DNA of 64,000 bases from assembly GCF_001411555.2 (NCBI RefSeq), contig NC_049909.1:19578623-19642622 (forward strand). Direction: 5' to 3'. A program made the position numbers and the translations under genes. The DNA is from Juglans regia (lineage: Eukaryota > Streptophyta > Magnoliopsida > Fagales > Juglandaceae). This document shows positions 23,490 through 33,487 of this stretch, in pieces. Every line of letters begins with the position of its first letter. The first letter of the stretch is position 1. The notes beneath the pieces are model-generated. The model saw nothing but the letters and a program-made list of their open reading frames with translations, was not told the origin of the DNA and made no database searches.

Positions 23490-25918
23490 CGCCCCCTCAA
23501 TCTCAGGGGAATATCTTGGACACTGAGATTGGAAGATAACAATCTGAACCGAGTAGCTGCTAGTGGTTTGGTGAGAAGATCCGCTAGTTGATCTTGGCTG
23601 GAAATGAAACGGACTAGAATTTTTTTATTGGCGACAAGATCACGGACGAAATGAAAATCTATTTCAATATGTTTTGTCCGTGCATGAAATACAGGGTTTG
23701 CAGTCAAATAAGTTGCCCCAATATTGTCGCACCACAGCACTGGCGGATTAACCATCTGAAGTCCAAGTTCCAGCATGAGAGATTGTAACCACTGAAGTTC
23801 GGCAGCAGCGTTTGCAAGAGCTTTGTACTCGGCTTCAGTACTGCTTCTTGCTACTGTGTTTTGCTGTTTGCAGCTCCAAGAAACTGGAGTTTGTCCGAGA
23901 AGGATGCAATAAGCACCCACTGATCTTCGATCATCACGATCACCTGCCCAGTCGGCATCCGAGAAGGCTTGAAATTGAAGTGAATTTTGGCGTGAAATGA
24001 AGAGACCATGCGAAACCGTGTGTTTTAAGAACCTGAGAATTCTTTTTACTGTCTGCCAATGTGATTTTTTCGGGTTATGCATGAATTTGCTTACGCGATG
24101 AACTGAGTAAGCTATATCAGGCCTTGTGAAAGATAAATATTGTAATCCTCCAACTATACTCCTATACAAAAATGGATTCGGAAAATCACCTGCATCATTT
24201 ACTGACAGATGCGAGGTAGTTGCGATAGGAGTAACACATGGCTTGCAGCGATCCATTTTAGATCGTTTCAGGAGATCGACGATATACTTGCGCTGTGTTA
24301 AATAAAGTCCATCCACAGAGTGGAGAGCTTCAACTCCCAAAAAATAAGATAAAATGCCAAGATCTTTAACTGCAAACTCTTTGTGTAATGTAGTAATCAG
24401 CTTGTTGACAAGTTGTGTATCAAATCCAGTAAGAATTATATCATCTACGTAGATGAGACAAAATATAACATGAGATTGAGAATGGTAGATGAATAAAGAA
24501 GAATCTGCCTTACTGTCAACAAAGCCAAGCTGTAAGAGGGCATCTGCCAACCGAGAAAACCACTGTCTGGGGGCCTGTCGTAGACCATATAAGGATCGTT
24601 TAAGTTTACACAGATGATTGGGATATTGCGGGTGTTGGAATCCGGGAGGTTGAACCATGAAAACATCTTCATGCAGTGAGCCGTGTAAAAACGCATTTTG
24701 TATATCGATTTGGCGAAGGCACCAACCTCTAGATACGGCAATCGATAGCACGAGACGGACAGTGGCGTGTTTGATTACGGGACTGTAAGTGTCATTATAG
24801 TCAACACCATGTTGTTGATGGTATCCCTTTGCCACCAGTCGCGCTTTGTAGCGCTCGATACTACCATCTGCATGGCGCTTTATTTTAAAGATCCACCTAC
24901 ATCCGACGATATTAGCATGAGGATCAGGAGGAACTAGGTCCCATGTATGGTTTTGAAGTAGCGCATCAAACTCCAGGTTCATCGCTGCTCGCCAATGAGG
25001 ATGTTTTGCTGCTTCAGTATAGCAGGATGGTTCATGAGTTGCAGGATTGACTGCAGTGAGCAACGCTCGGGGAAGAGGATGGACAATGCTGCCATCTGAA
25101 ATTTGTTTTGGTTTCCTGATGTTATTTTTGGACCGTGTAGTCATGGGATGTGTATTTTGGCAGCTTGGTTGCATTGAGCTGAAGGTCTCGTTGGTCACTT
25201 GCTGACTGGCATCTGGTGGAACATGGAGTTGACTGGATGAAAGAGCCTCAACTTGGGGAGTTAGTGATACTGATGGTGCTGCACAGATTGATATAGGTGG
25301 TGATGCAACTTGCAATGTACCTGCAGTTGGTAAGATAGGAGAAGAAACAGGGGAGGAAGCAGTAATAGAAGTGGACAACGAAACTGTATGAGAGATGTCT
25401 TTGGATTCGGGTGTAGGTGATTTTTCATACGGAAAGGAATTTTCATCAAAGATAACGTGACGGGAGACATAAATTTTACCTGTTGCAAGGTCCAAACATT
25501 TATAGCCATGATGATTTAGACTATAACCTATGAAAATGCATGTTTTGGAGCGGAAGTCGATTTTATGTTTATTGAAGGGACGTAAGTAAGGCCAGCAGGC
25601 ACACCCAAAGGCTTTTAAAAAATGATAGTCTGGTTTTTGCTTGAAAACAATTTCAAACGGTGACTTATTTTGTAAGATAGGCGTAGGAAGTCGGTTTATC
25701 AAGTAGGCGGCTGTAAGAAAAGCGTCTTCCCAGAATTGTTGGGGTAGACGCGAATGGGATAGCATGGATAGACCGACTTCTACGATTTGTTTATGTCTCC
25801 GTTCAATGGCACCCATCTGTTGATGGGTGTGTGGGCAAGCAATTCTATGTTGAATACCAGTCTTTTGAAAATGAGTCGTTAACGCACGAAACTCACCGCC
25901 CCAATCGGATTGGAACAT
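23411..25918 (-). CDS. Copia integrase core, reverse transcriptase and RNase H (835 aa)
   Basis: Continues the polyprotein in the same frame as the upstream segment. The second integrase aspartate is in FQSDWGGEF (residue 5) and the glutamate in GAIERRHK (about 39), giving the D-D-E spacing. The RT starts near WRAAMNLEFDALLQNHTWDL (about 309) and carries the YVDD active site at 490-493. RNase H has FSDADWAGD, ARSSTEAEYKAL and the HTKHIEID-like ARTKHIEIDFHFVRD. The C terminus reads through the polypurine tract into the 3' LTR, ending in a duplicated DEQLST motif. The Met at 25918 is just the first ATG after the TGA, not necessarily a start. Confidence 0.93.
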   Translation of the reverse strand: MFQSDWGGEFRALTTHFQKTGIQHRIACPHTHQQMGAIERRHKQIVEVGLSMLSHSRLPQQFWEDAFLTAAYLINRLPTPILQNKSPFEIVFKQKPDYHFLKAFGCACWPYLRPFNKHKIDFRSKTCIFIGYSLNHHGYKCLDLATGKIYVSRHVIFDENSFPYEKSPTPESKDISHTVSLSTSITASSPVSSPILPTAGTLQVASPPISICAAPSVSLTPQVEALSSSQLHVPPDASQQVTNETFSSMQPSCQNTHPMTTRSKNNIRKPKQISDGSIVHPLPRALLTAVNPATHEPSCYTEAAKHPHWRAAMNLEFDALLQNHTWDLVPPDPHANIVGCRWIFKIKRHADGSIERYKARLVAKGYHQQHGVDYNDTYSPVIKHATVRLVLSIAVSRGWCLRQIDIQNAFLHGSLHEDVFMVQPPGFQHPQYPNHLCKLKRSLYGLRQAPRQWFSRLADALLQLGFVDSKADSSLFIYHSQSHVIFCLIYVDDIILTGFDTQLVNKLITTLHKEFAVKDLGILSYFLGVEALHSVDGLYLTQRKYIVDLLKRSKMDRCKPCVTPIATTSHLSVNDAGDFPNPFLYRSIVGGLQYLSFTRPDIAYSVHRVSKFMHNPKKSHWQTVKRILRFLKHTVSHGLFISRQNSLQFQAFSDADWAGDRDDRRSVGAYCILLGQTPVSWSCKQQNTVARSSTEAEYKALANAAAELQWLQSLMLELGLQMVNPPVLWCDNIGATYLTANPVFHARTKHIEIDFHFVRDLVANKKILVRFISSQDQLADLLTKPLAATRFRLLSSNLSVQDIPLRLRGRIDEQLSTDEQLSTDSTPAVEVVPTT

Positions 25919-25927
25919 TTTGATTTT

Positions 25928-27631
25928 TCAGTCAAAGAATCGCTCAACGTAAGACTGAAATTGAAGAAAAAGAGTTGCAACATCAGACTTTAATTTCAAT
26001 GGAAAAAGCCATAAGAACTTAGTGCAGTCATCTAAAAATGAAACGTAATAACGACAACCAGAGTTAGAGATAGTAGGAGCTGGCCCCCATACATCACTAT
26101 AAACTAAATCAAGAGGAAACTTGGATCTTTGATGACGGGATTTAAAAGGGAGAGCACAACTCTTAGCACTTTGGCAATCGAAGCACACTGGCTGTCTTTT
26201 ATTTGCAACTGGAAGAGTAAAAGTTGACACAGCTTGTTGAACGATAGGAGGAGAAGCATGACCGAGACGTTGATGCCATAACTTGTATGAAGCACGAATT
26301 GCAGAGAAACAAAGAGGATGAAGAGAGGTAGCTGAGCGAGAGAAGGAATATAATCCGTCTTTAAACGCCCCTCGATGAAGGAGTCTGCCCAAGTAATCCT
26401 TAACAACAAAAAAATCATGGTGAAACTCAAAGAAAACATTATTGTCATGACAGAATTGTTGGACGGAAACTAAGTTTTTTTGGATGTCAGGAACAAGCAA
26501 AACTTGATTTAAGATGAACGGTTTGGCAGAAATAGAAAGAGAGGTAGAACCGATTTTAGAAATTTGCAAACCTGCACCATTGCCTACATGTATTTGATCA
26601 GCACAATCATAATCTTCACATCGCAAATTGAGGTTGGCTATATCATTGGTGAGGTGATGAGTTGCACCAGTGTCAGGGTGCCAGTCATTTTCAGATAGTG
26701 AAGAGTTTGAAGCCACCATTGCTACTGGATTGCGTTGATCAGAGTTTGCAGCATAGGTTATGTCAAACCGATGGAAGCATTTTTTTGCTGTGTGGCCAGG
26801 CTTGCCACATACTTGGCAGATAATAGTATTGCGAGTGGACTGACTTCGTCCAGAAAAATTAGGCTGTTGAGAGGAATCACGGAAACCGCGCCCCCTGTTT
26901 TTATAATTAGCACGACCACGGAAGGAATGTTGTTGAGCCTGTCGAGTAGCAACATTGATAGAAGCCTGTGGTAAGGGCTGATTAGTATGAGACAATCGAG
27001 ACTCCGTTGTGAGAAGAAGAGAATAAAATTCTTCGAGAGTAACAGGATCCTTGCGAGCAGAAATAGTAGTTACAAATGGATCATAGTCATGGCCGAGACC
27101 GGCAAGAAGGTATGTGATTATCTCATCACAGGCAAGCGGTTGACCAGCACTGGCCAGTTCATCAGTGTAGCGTTTTATCTGCATAAAAGAGTCAGTAGCA
27201 GAGAGTGGACCTTTGCGAGCAATAGCAAGATCAGTACGCAACTGAATAATGCGGGCTCGTGATTGAGAGGAGAAGGAGGTTTGTAAGGCATGCCATACAC
27301 TTGCAGAAGTCGTGTGGGAAACTACCTGTGTTAAGATGGTTTCAGAAATAGTGGAGAAAAGAATAGCAAGAATAATTGCATCTTGACGTAGCCAGTGTTC
27401 ATAGAGAGGGTTAGGAATGGTAGAAATGAGATTAGTTTCAGAATTGACAACTTGAAGTTGTGTAGAGGGGATGGTGGTGGTGCCGTCAATGTAGCCCAAG
27501 AGACCCTGGCCACGGAAGAAGGGTAAAAGTTGAGCTTTCCACACAGGATAATTTTCACGGGAAAGCTTGATGACATTGATGGTGGGTGGGGTAATAAGGG
27601 ATGGAAGAGGAGGAGAAGAGGTATCTGGCAT
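25928..27631 (-). CDS. Copia gag, protease and N-terminal integrase (567 aa, ends at in-frame TGA)
   Basis: First open segment of the retrotransposon polyprotein. Residues about 17-210 are the copia gag region (KLSRENYPVWKAQLLPFF and LVDT-like helices). A CCHC zinc knuckle CQVCGKPGHTAKKC lies at 272-285. The aspartic protease signature DTGA is at 320-323. The integrase HHCC region starts at LWHQRLGH (451-458) with paired cysteines at CFDCQSAK, followed by the catalytic-core aspartate in YSDVWGP (about 511-517). The segment stops at TGA (25930-25928) in the integrase core. The next segment continues in the same frame only two codons later than the break, so the TGA is a point lesion or a readthrough site. 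Confidence 0.92.
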   Translation of the reverse strand: MPDTSSPPLPSLITPPTINVIKLSRENYPVWKAQLLPFFRGQGLLGYIDGTTTIPSTQLQVVNSETNLISTIPNPLYEHWLRQDAIILAILFSTISETILTQVVSHTTSASVWHALQTSFSSQSRARIIQLRTDLAIARKGPLSATDSFMQIKRYTDELASAGQPLACDEIITYLLAGLGHDYDPFVTTISARKDPVTLEEFYSLLLTTESRLSHTNQPLPQASINVATRQAQQHSFRGRANYKNRGRGFRDSSQQPNFSGRSQSTRNTIICQVCGKPGHTAKKCFHRFDITYAANSDQRNPVAMVASNSSLSENDWHPDTGATHHLTNDIANLNLRCEDYDCADQIHVGNGAGLQISKIGSTSLSISAKPFILNQVLLVPDIQKNLVSVQQFCHDNNVFFEFHHDFFVVKDYLGRLLHRGAFKDGLYSFSRSATSLHPLCFSAIRASYKLWHQRLGHASPPIVQQAVSTFTLPVANKRQPVCFDCQSAKSCALPFKSRHQRSKFPLDLVYSDVWGPAPTISNSGCRYYVSFLDDCTKFLWLFPLKLKSDVATLFLQFQSYVERFFD

Positions 27632-27688
27632 TGTTGAGGACGGAGAGGATATGAAAGGACGTTGGTCAAATGGCTCAATCTGATACCA

Positions 27689-27983
27689 TATAGAACAACA
27701 CGAAGACTAGAAGGTTGAGAAAAACTCTGTTTTTCATATATTGAACGTATACATGGTTACGTATATATATAAGCTGTTGGTATAACAGAAGTCCTAGACT
27801 ATTGCTTCTGTTGTAGTTATTGTTGAGTATTTAAAATTCAAACTACGTGATTACAATACTAACGTACATTTGTAATTCAAAAACAGGATCATCATATCCT
27901 ACTCCTACGTTGTAGGAACTACTTCAACAGCAGGTGTTGAATCTGTTGAGAGTTGCTCGTCTGTTGAGAGTTGCTCGTCAATA
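27689..27983 (-). repeat. 5' LTR of the young copia element
   Basis: 295 bp, apparently identical to 23195-23489. It contains a TATA-like CTTATATATATACGT on the minus strand that could serve as the element's promoter, and a direct repeat of GAGCAACTCTCAACAGAC units at its minus-strand start. Confidence 0.92.
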
Positions 27984-28855
27984 CTCACCAATGAATTTTG
28001 GCCGCCATAAGGGAAGTGTAGAATTATTTATCAATGAATAATTAAATACAATAATCTTTTAAGTCATGTGAATTTAATGACAGTAGTTATAAAGATCAGT
28101 AGGAAAAATGAAGAATTTTTGTGCGTGCATATATATGGTGGTCGGATGGATACGTGTTCTTCTATCTTTTCTTTTGGCATGACTTAGTCTGCATGAATAT
28201 TGTGGTCAATCATGAATTATCAAAGGAGCTCAGCTAGCTTGCTAGGTTGTTCTACCCACTATTAATATCATGCGAAAATTCTTTCGATCGAGCGGACCGA
28301 CAAAACTACTTTCACCGTCAGTGACGAGATCAGACAGCGAATTAATTTGTGGAGTACTGATCTCCAGCTAGTCCTAGTGGCCTGTTCAATGGAAGAAAAA
28401 TGGTCTGTAAATTATTCTCACACGTGTGAGAATAATAGCTATATATTTGAAAGACAAGAAATATGAACTCTTTTTAATTAATTAGTAGATTATCTTTTTC
28501 AGTTAGTTTTTGGGAAGTTGTGGTTTAACGTTAATGATCATATGTAATATTTCAAATACTTTGATAGCTAGAGTACGTACCGACTAATTAATTAAGTTAC
28601 AACTATATACTTTGCTAATGATCCGACACGAATATTCATGTTGATAATCTGAAAATTAATGGTAATAACACCGTCCCATAATCGTTCATGATCACACCTT
28701 TGTCTCCTGTCATTGCGGCCATGGTCGGTTCCTTACGACTTGTTTAATTGACAATTTCGGATCTGATCCTTAATTTTCTCTCTAACATGATTAGCATGCA
28801 TGGAAGATGTGTTTGACACGAAAATGACTAGCTAGTACTACTGATCGATGCGCCT

Positions 28856-28904
<49 letters not shown>

Positions 28905-29478
28905 GATGATAATCGAATATTAAGTTCAACGCCGCAGAAAGTCTGATTCTCTGAAAGATTTCTTAAAAGGAATTGATGATGAGCTAGCAATGTTTTTCAG
29001 AATTAGTTTGCTTCGTCCATATATATATTAAAGTTTTTGAGAAATATTTGAAAGGATCATCATCAGCATCTTACATAAGCTTGAAATATCTTCCTATATA
29101 TATATACAGCTAGCCTTGAAAATCAATTAAGATAGATATGCTCTTTGTAGATTGTTTTGTGTGACACATGGCATGCATCTGATCATCATGAGCATGCGAA
29201 TATCCTTGAGGCCGCGCGCTTCTTTGATTTATTGGCTGCTGTCTCCATTACTGTCATATTGCTAGCTCTTTTAATTATTAGGTAAAGTCATGATGTCTCG
29301 CGACCCTTCTTAAACCATTTTCTAAGAGAAAAGTACTACGTACAGATGTTAATAAACGCAAAAAAAAAAAAAAAAATCACTAGTACGTACATGTATGACA
29401 ATGATCATTAAGATTGGCGATTAAAAATATCATGTATATACGATCGATATGCTTAATCGAAGTTGTACTATATACGTA

Positions 29479-29624
29479 CTTCATTACAAGAAAACTTTTT
29501 ATTTGTAGTCAATTATTTCTTGTGAAAATAATTATTTCTTGTTAAAATGAGTTTATTTTTGTCATAAATAGTCATTTTCGTCATAAATAATTCATCACAA
29601 ATGTTTATTTTTCTTGTAGTGCTT
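29479..29624. mobile_element. Miniature CACTA element
   Basis: A 140-bp element (29482-29621) starts CATTACAAGAAAACTTTTTA and ends TTTATTTTTCTTGTAGTG. The reverse strand of the right end is CACTACAAGAAAAATAAA, the classical plant CACTA terminus. CTT on each side (29479-29481, 29622-29624) is the expected 3-bp target duplication. No coding capacity. Confidence 0.8.
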
Positions 29625-29818
29625 GTTCCAGATAAATACACTTTGATCACGATTATATTTATATATGCACGTTGATATCATTAGATAAAAATGATTATTC
29701 TCTAATGCCCTTTTTTGCAAAATAAAGTACTTTTTTTCTCAAAATGATATTTAATTGTTCTGCTAGGATATATATTGATCATAAGCTTGTTAACTAAATA
29801 GAAGCAATATGCATGTAC

Positions 29819-29867
<49 letters not shown>

Positions 29868-29930
29868 AACTATGGAATATTGGTGATTTCTTTTTGTTTT
29901 TTGCAATTCCCTAGCTATTGAATAACTTAA

Positions 29931-30136
29931 CCTCGTTTGTTTTTATAGATGAGATGAGTTGAGATAAAAGTTGAACATTGAATAAAATATTATTAGAATA
30001 TATTTTTTTAATATTATTTTTATTTTAAAATTTGAAAAAGTTGAATTCTTTATTTTATTTTGTGTTGTAATTTGAAAAAATTAGAATGATTAAATAAAAT
30101 GATATCAGAATGGCCGTTGTGAAAACAAACGAAGCC
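29931..30136. mobile_element. Tourist-like MITE
   Basis: TAA at 29928-29930 and 30137-30139. The left end CCTCGTTTGTTTTTATAG and right end GAAAACAAACGAAGCC are inverted, with GAGATGAGTTGAGATAAAAG near the left end. A well-preserved family member. Confidence 0.7.
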
Positions 30137-31437
30137 TAAGTTATACATATTTAATTTGCTTATAAATTTCAGTTATCCTACTTTCTGCAAGTATTAGGAT
30201 TGTAATGTTAAAATTATAAAGCCTTCGACAGGCTTATAACTTTGTTCTTCTTCTTAATTATTAATTTGCAACCAATTAAGTTCTCTGAGTTATTAGGACA
30301 AATAAAAGAGGAAAAAATAATGAATTCATCCTAAATCTTGACGGAAAGAAGAACAATAATTTTCATAGATTTCACCATAATTCTCCCCTGTTTGTTAACT
30401 TACTAGCTAGGGTTCCCTTTTTTGTATCCTTTCTCCCTTTCTCTATAAACAACTACAAACCTAACTTGTGCTCAAAAGAAGAGAAGATTTGGAATCTTAA
30501 AGGCCATCTACCCAAAACTAGCTAACACGTGTCACATTTTCCGATGCAAATTGTCTGAATTATATATACGGTCAATAAGATGGACTTCATGAATAGTTTA
30601 ATCACATCTTAGCATGTCTCTTGAAAACCCACAATGGTGATGTAGGTAAAGTTGTCCCTTTGATGAGGATTATAGATGGAGAAATGTCTTGTCCCCATAG
30701 TCTACGAGCCACGGACTTTATTGCAAAACAAGGAAAGATTTTGTACATGTCACGTAAAATGCCCAAACAAGTTTCACCAAGTAGCTAGCTAGGTCCAATG
30801 TACGTAGCACGCTAGCTATTTAAATGGCCAATTACATAAGGCTACGTATTAATGAAGGGATCCAACAAAAATCTCTCTCTTCGAGGACCAATTATATTTT
30901 GTGAAGTGTCATCTAATATTGCTTAACCCAAGTCATGTTGAATGGACCCAATAAAGTGTTGTATAAGAATCAACCAAAACCTAATGTCACCCCTCCTATT
31001 CTCTTTTTAAGTATGGGGCGATATGAGACGTTTTAATTAGTGAGATAAGATAAATTAAAATAATTTATAAATAATAATATTATTATTAATTAAAATTAGA
31101 TAAGATAAGATGTTGTAGTAAAGTGAGTTTCATCTCACATTTATATCTAAACAATCCTAGTCTTATTTATCAAGAAAATTAAAAAAATTCATTAAATAAT
31201 TGCCATAGAGAAATCAATTATGAGATACTTCTAGATACTTGATTATTAATTAAATACATGATAATTATGGCTTAAAAAAAAGCAAAAGTACAAATATAAA
31301 TTTATAATGCATACGTACGTTACAGTCAATGGAGTAAATGTTGGTGTCATCAACAGAGCTAGCTCTCGCACGTAAGACGTAAGCATGTCACTCTTCCAAG
31401 ATCCAAAATTAGAAAACCCCGTCAAAAATTCTTAATC

Positions 31438-31445
31438 TATAAATA
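31438..31445 (+). promoter_or_regulatory. TATA box of the LURP-one-related gene
   Basis: TATAAATA lies 87 bp upstream of the ATG at 31525, at a normal distance for a transcription start around 31470. The short leader contains a GA-rich stretch (31511-31523). Confidence 0.6.
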
Positions 31446-31524
31446 TCTACTGCTTTTCCTGATCAACGCCCTAGATCTTCAAAGCTCAAGAGCTTAAAAG
31501 AACTTGGGGCAGAGAGAGAGAGGG

Positions 31525-32359
31525 ATGTTTCGTTTCTTAAGATCAATGTCAAGGACAGTTCATGAAGAAGTGCATCATGATGATCAGGCGCATGAGGAGG
31601 ATAAGATTGGTGATGGTGGGGCATGCATGTCTCTAACGGTGTGGAGAAAGTCACTTCTGATGAGTTGTAATGGTTTTACTGTCATCGATTCTAATGGAAA
31701 TTTGGTCTACCGGGTTGACAATTACAGGGGACGTCGTCCCCAGGAAGTCACTCTTATGGATGGCACCGGAAAACCCATCCTCACGATGCGCCGTCGGAAG
31801 GTGAATATCATCTTTAATCTCTCATTTGATGTTCCTTCCTCGCAATATATCTAGTTCCACGAGTAAGACATAGCCGAAGATAGAATATTGTATAGTGGCG
31901 ATTAAATTCAATATCATTTTCTGTAAAGATTGAAAGAATATTATTGATCTTGATTATGATTAATGGCAGGCGCTTAGGCTAGTAGATAGCTGGCTTGTGT
32001 ATGAGGGGGAGGCAACTAGTACTGACCATTGTGGAACAGTTAAATCGTTAAAGATGCCCGTTTGCTCCCTGAGAAAGCACGTCAACATTTTACATGCCAA
32101 TCGAAACGTGCTTGCATATGCATCTCTTGGGACCTCAGATAGAAGATATAGTTACGTGATTGAAGGTTCGTACGCCCATAGATCATGCAAAGTGTTTGAG
32201 GAACAGTCAAGGAGGGTTATGGCAGAGATCAAGAGGAAGGAAGCCATTAAAGGAGGGGTGTCTTTTGGGCTTGAGGTTTTTCTTCTGGTGGTGCATCCTG
32301 GCTTTGATCGCGGACTTGCTATGGCTTTGGTTTTGCTTTTAGATCAAATGTTTTCCTAG
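31525..32359 (+). CDS. LURP-one-related (LOR domain) protein, two exons, 221 aa
   Basis: Exons 31525-31800 and 31970-32359, with splice AAG|GTGAAT...GGCAG|GCG in phase 0. The product has the plant LURP1/LOR (DUF567) fold, related to the Tubby C-terminal domain. Typical sequence is SLTVWRKSLLMSCNGFTVID, then SNGNLVYRVDNY, then LMDGTGKPILTMRRRK at the exon junction. The C-terminal hydrophobic helix GLEVFLLVVHPGFDRGLAMA is also typical. About 35 residues of His/Asp/Glu-rich sequence precede the domain. The family includes LURP1, needed for basal defence against oomycetes in Arabidopsis; most members have no known biochemical role. The domain resembles the LOR8-like subgroup as I remember it. An upstream in-frame TTG is not the start. 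Length matches the family (about 200-220 aa). Confidence 0.92.
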
Positions 32360-32728
32360 ATCCTAAATTTTTCATTAGGTCGTGTAATATTGGACAAAAA
32401 ACATGTTTTTTGCATAAAGAAAAACAAGTTTTAGTCAGTTGCCGATCAAATCGTTAAAGCCAGATCATGAGATGAATATTATTGCTATGTCATGTCATGT
32501 CATGACTGAGTTCTCAAGAGGTCATGACAATATTATTGCTGGTAGCAAACGTTTCGGAAAGCACAATGAAAATGCGAATTAAACCTAGGCAAACTAATGG
32601 AATTTCCGATTTTGGAAAGGACAAAAAGAAAATCAATTGCTTATATATATCAATTGCTGAGCAAAAGTGTTGTGATGATAATACGATGACAATCGATTGG
32701 CCGCCGGACCAAATTAGATTGCAAAAAA

Positions 32729-32801
32729 TGGAGATGCGGGGTATCGATCCCCGTACCTCTCGCATGCTAAGCGAGCGCTCTACCATCTGAGCTACATCCC
32801 C
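32729..32801 (-). tRNA. tRNA-Ala (anticodon AGC)
   Basis: A 73-nt cloverleaf on the minus strand. The acceptor strand GGGGATG pairs with CATCTCC and is followed by discriminator A. The D arm is GCTC...GAGC, the anticodon stem CTCGC/GCGAG has loop TTAGCAT (AGC), and the T arm is CGGGG/CCCCG. The third acceptor pair is G3:U70, the universal alanyl-tRNA synthetase identity element. There is no intron and no encoded CCA. The internal A box TAGCTCAGATGG and B box GGATCGATACC are intact. Confidence 0.96.
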
Positions 32802-33487
32802 GACATTCTTTTTTATGATAGTATTATATCTAAGTTAAAAAAATGAACAAAGGGAAATAAAAAATAACGTCACAGCCGTCTGGCTTGACAACCAGCATAC
32901 AATAATGTTAATCATCCGTTGTGGTTTCGTTACTTCTTTATTTAATGCCCCCTAACTTATTCCATTTAAAATCTATAGAAAACGGTGCTTATAAAATGAA
33001 TAGTATAAATTAGGGGACATAGTAACGTTTATATTTTTATATTTCTCTTAAAATCTTATAGAAAACAGTGCTTATAAAATGCGTGTTACTCAGCTTAGAA
33101 AGTCTTTTCCATCCGAAAAACTATTTTCTTGGGCAAACAAAACTAATTTTGCAAGCATTCTAGTAGTTCCGTCTCGGCAGGAAGAAACGATAGAGAAGGG
33201 GATATCAAAGCATTTTGAGAGATCAGGAACGTAAATTTCTATTGCCTCATGAAAATGCTCTACAGAAGGCAAATAATTCCCCTGCCGTGTGTACAAATTT
33301 AGAACTATTACAACACTGGAACACTCCCCCCGACCCCAATTCACCCATACCACAAATTCCATTCCAGCTAGAGCTTGAACCCCTACAACAATTCCTTTCC
33401 ACCTAGCATCATAATATATACATACCAATGGTTTGGCCAAAGAAGAAGCATTAACTGACAAATCACAGACAAGGAAAGCAGCATCGA

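Larger units (their letters stand above)
23190..27988 (-). mobile_element. Young Ty1/copia LTR retrotransposon
   Basis: Complete element at 23195-27983 with 5-bp target duplications CTCAC (23190-23194 and 27984-27988). The two 295-bp LTRs (27689-27983 is the 5' LTR and 23195-23489 the 3' LTR on the minus strand) appear identical on reading. LTR ends are TA...TA instead of TG...CA. A primer-binding site TGGTATCAGA (27679-27688), complementary to the initiator tRNA-Met 3' end, abuts the 5' LTR. A purine tract TTGAGGGGGCG (about 23490-23500, minus strand) abuts the 3' LTR. The single gag-pol frame (27631-23411) has the order gag, protease, integrase, RT, RNase H, which places it in Ty1/copia (Pseudoviridae). 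The frame is interrupted once by TGA at 25928-25930. Identical LTRs imply very recent insertion. Confidence 0.95.
27989..31437. other. Gene-free intergenic DNA upstream of the LURP gene
   Basis: No coding frame recognised. Contents are a (CT)n/(TA)n microsatellite at 28858-28905, a CACTA mini-element, a long (TA)n at 29820-29860, a TAA-flanked MITE at 29931-30136 and a diverged relative near 31010-31165. Confidence 0.5.

Noticed and set aside
33090..33461. Minus-strand 123-codon frame downstream of the unknown gene
   Set aside because: No family resemblance, lies just after the stop of the 672-aa gene and is best explained as 3' UTR or intergenic sequence.
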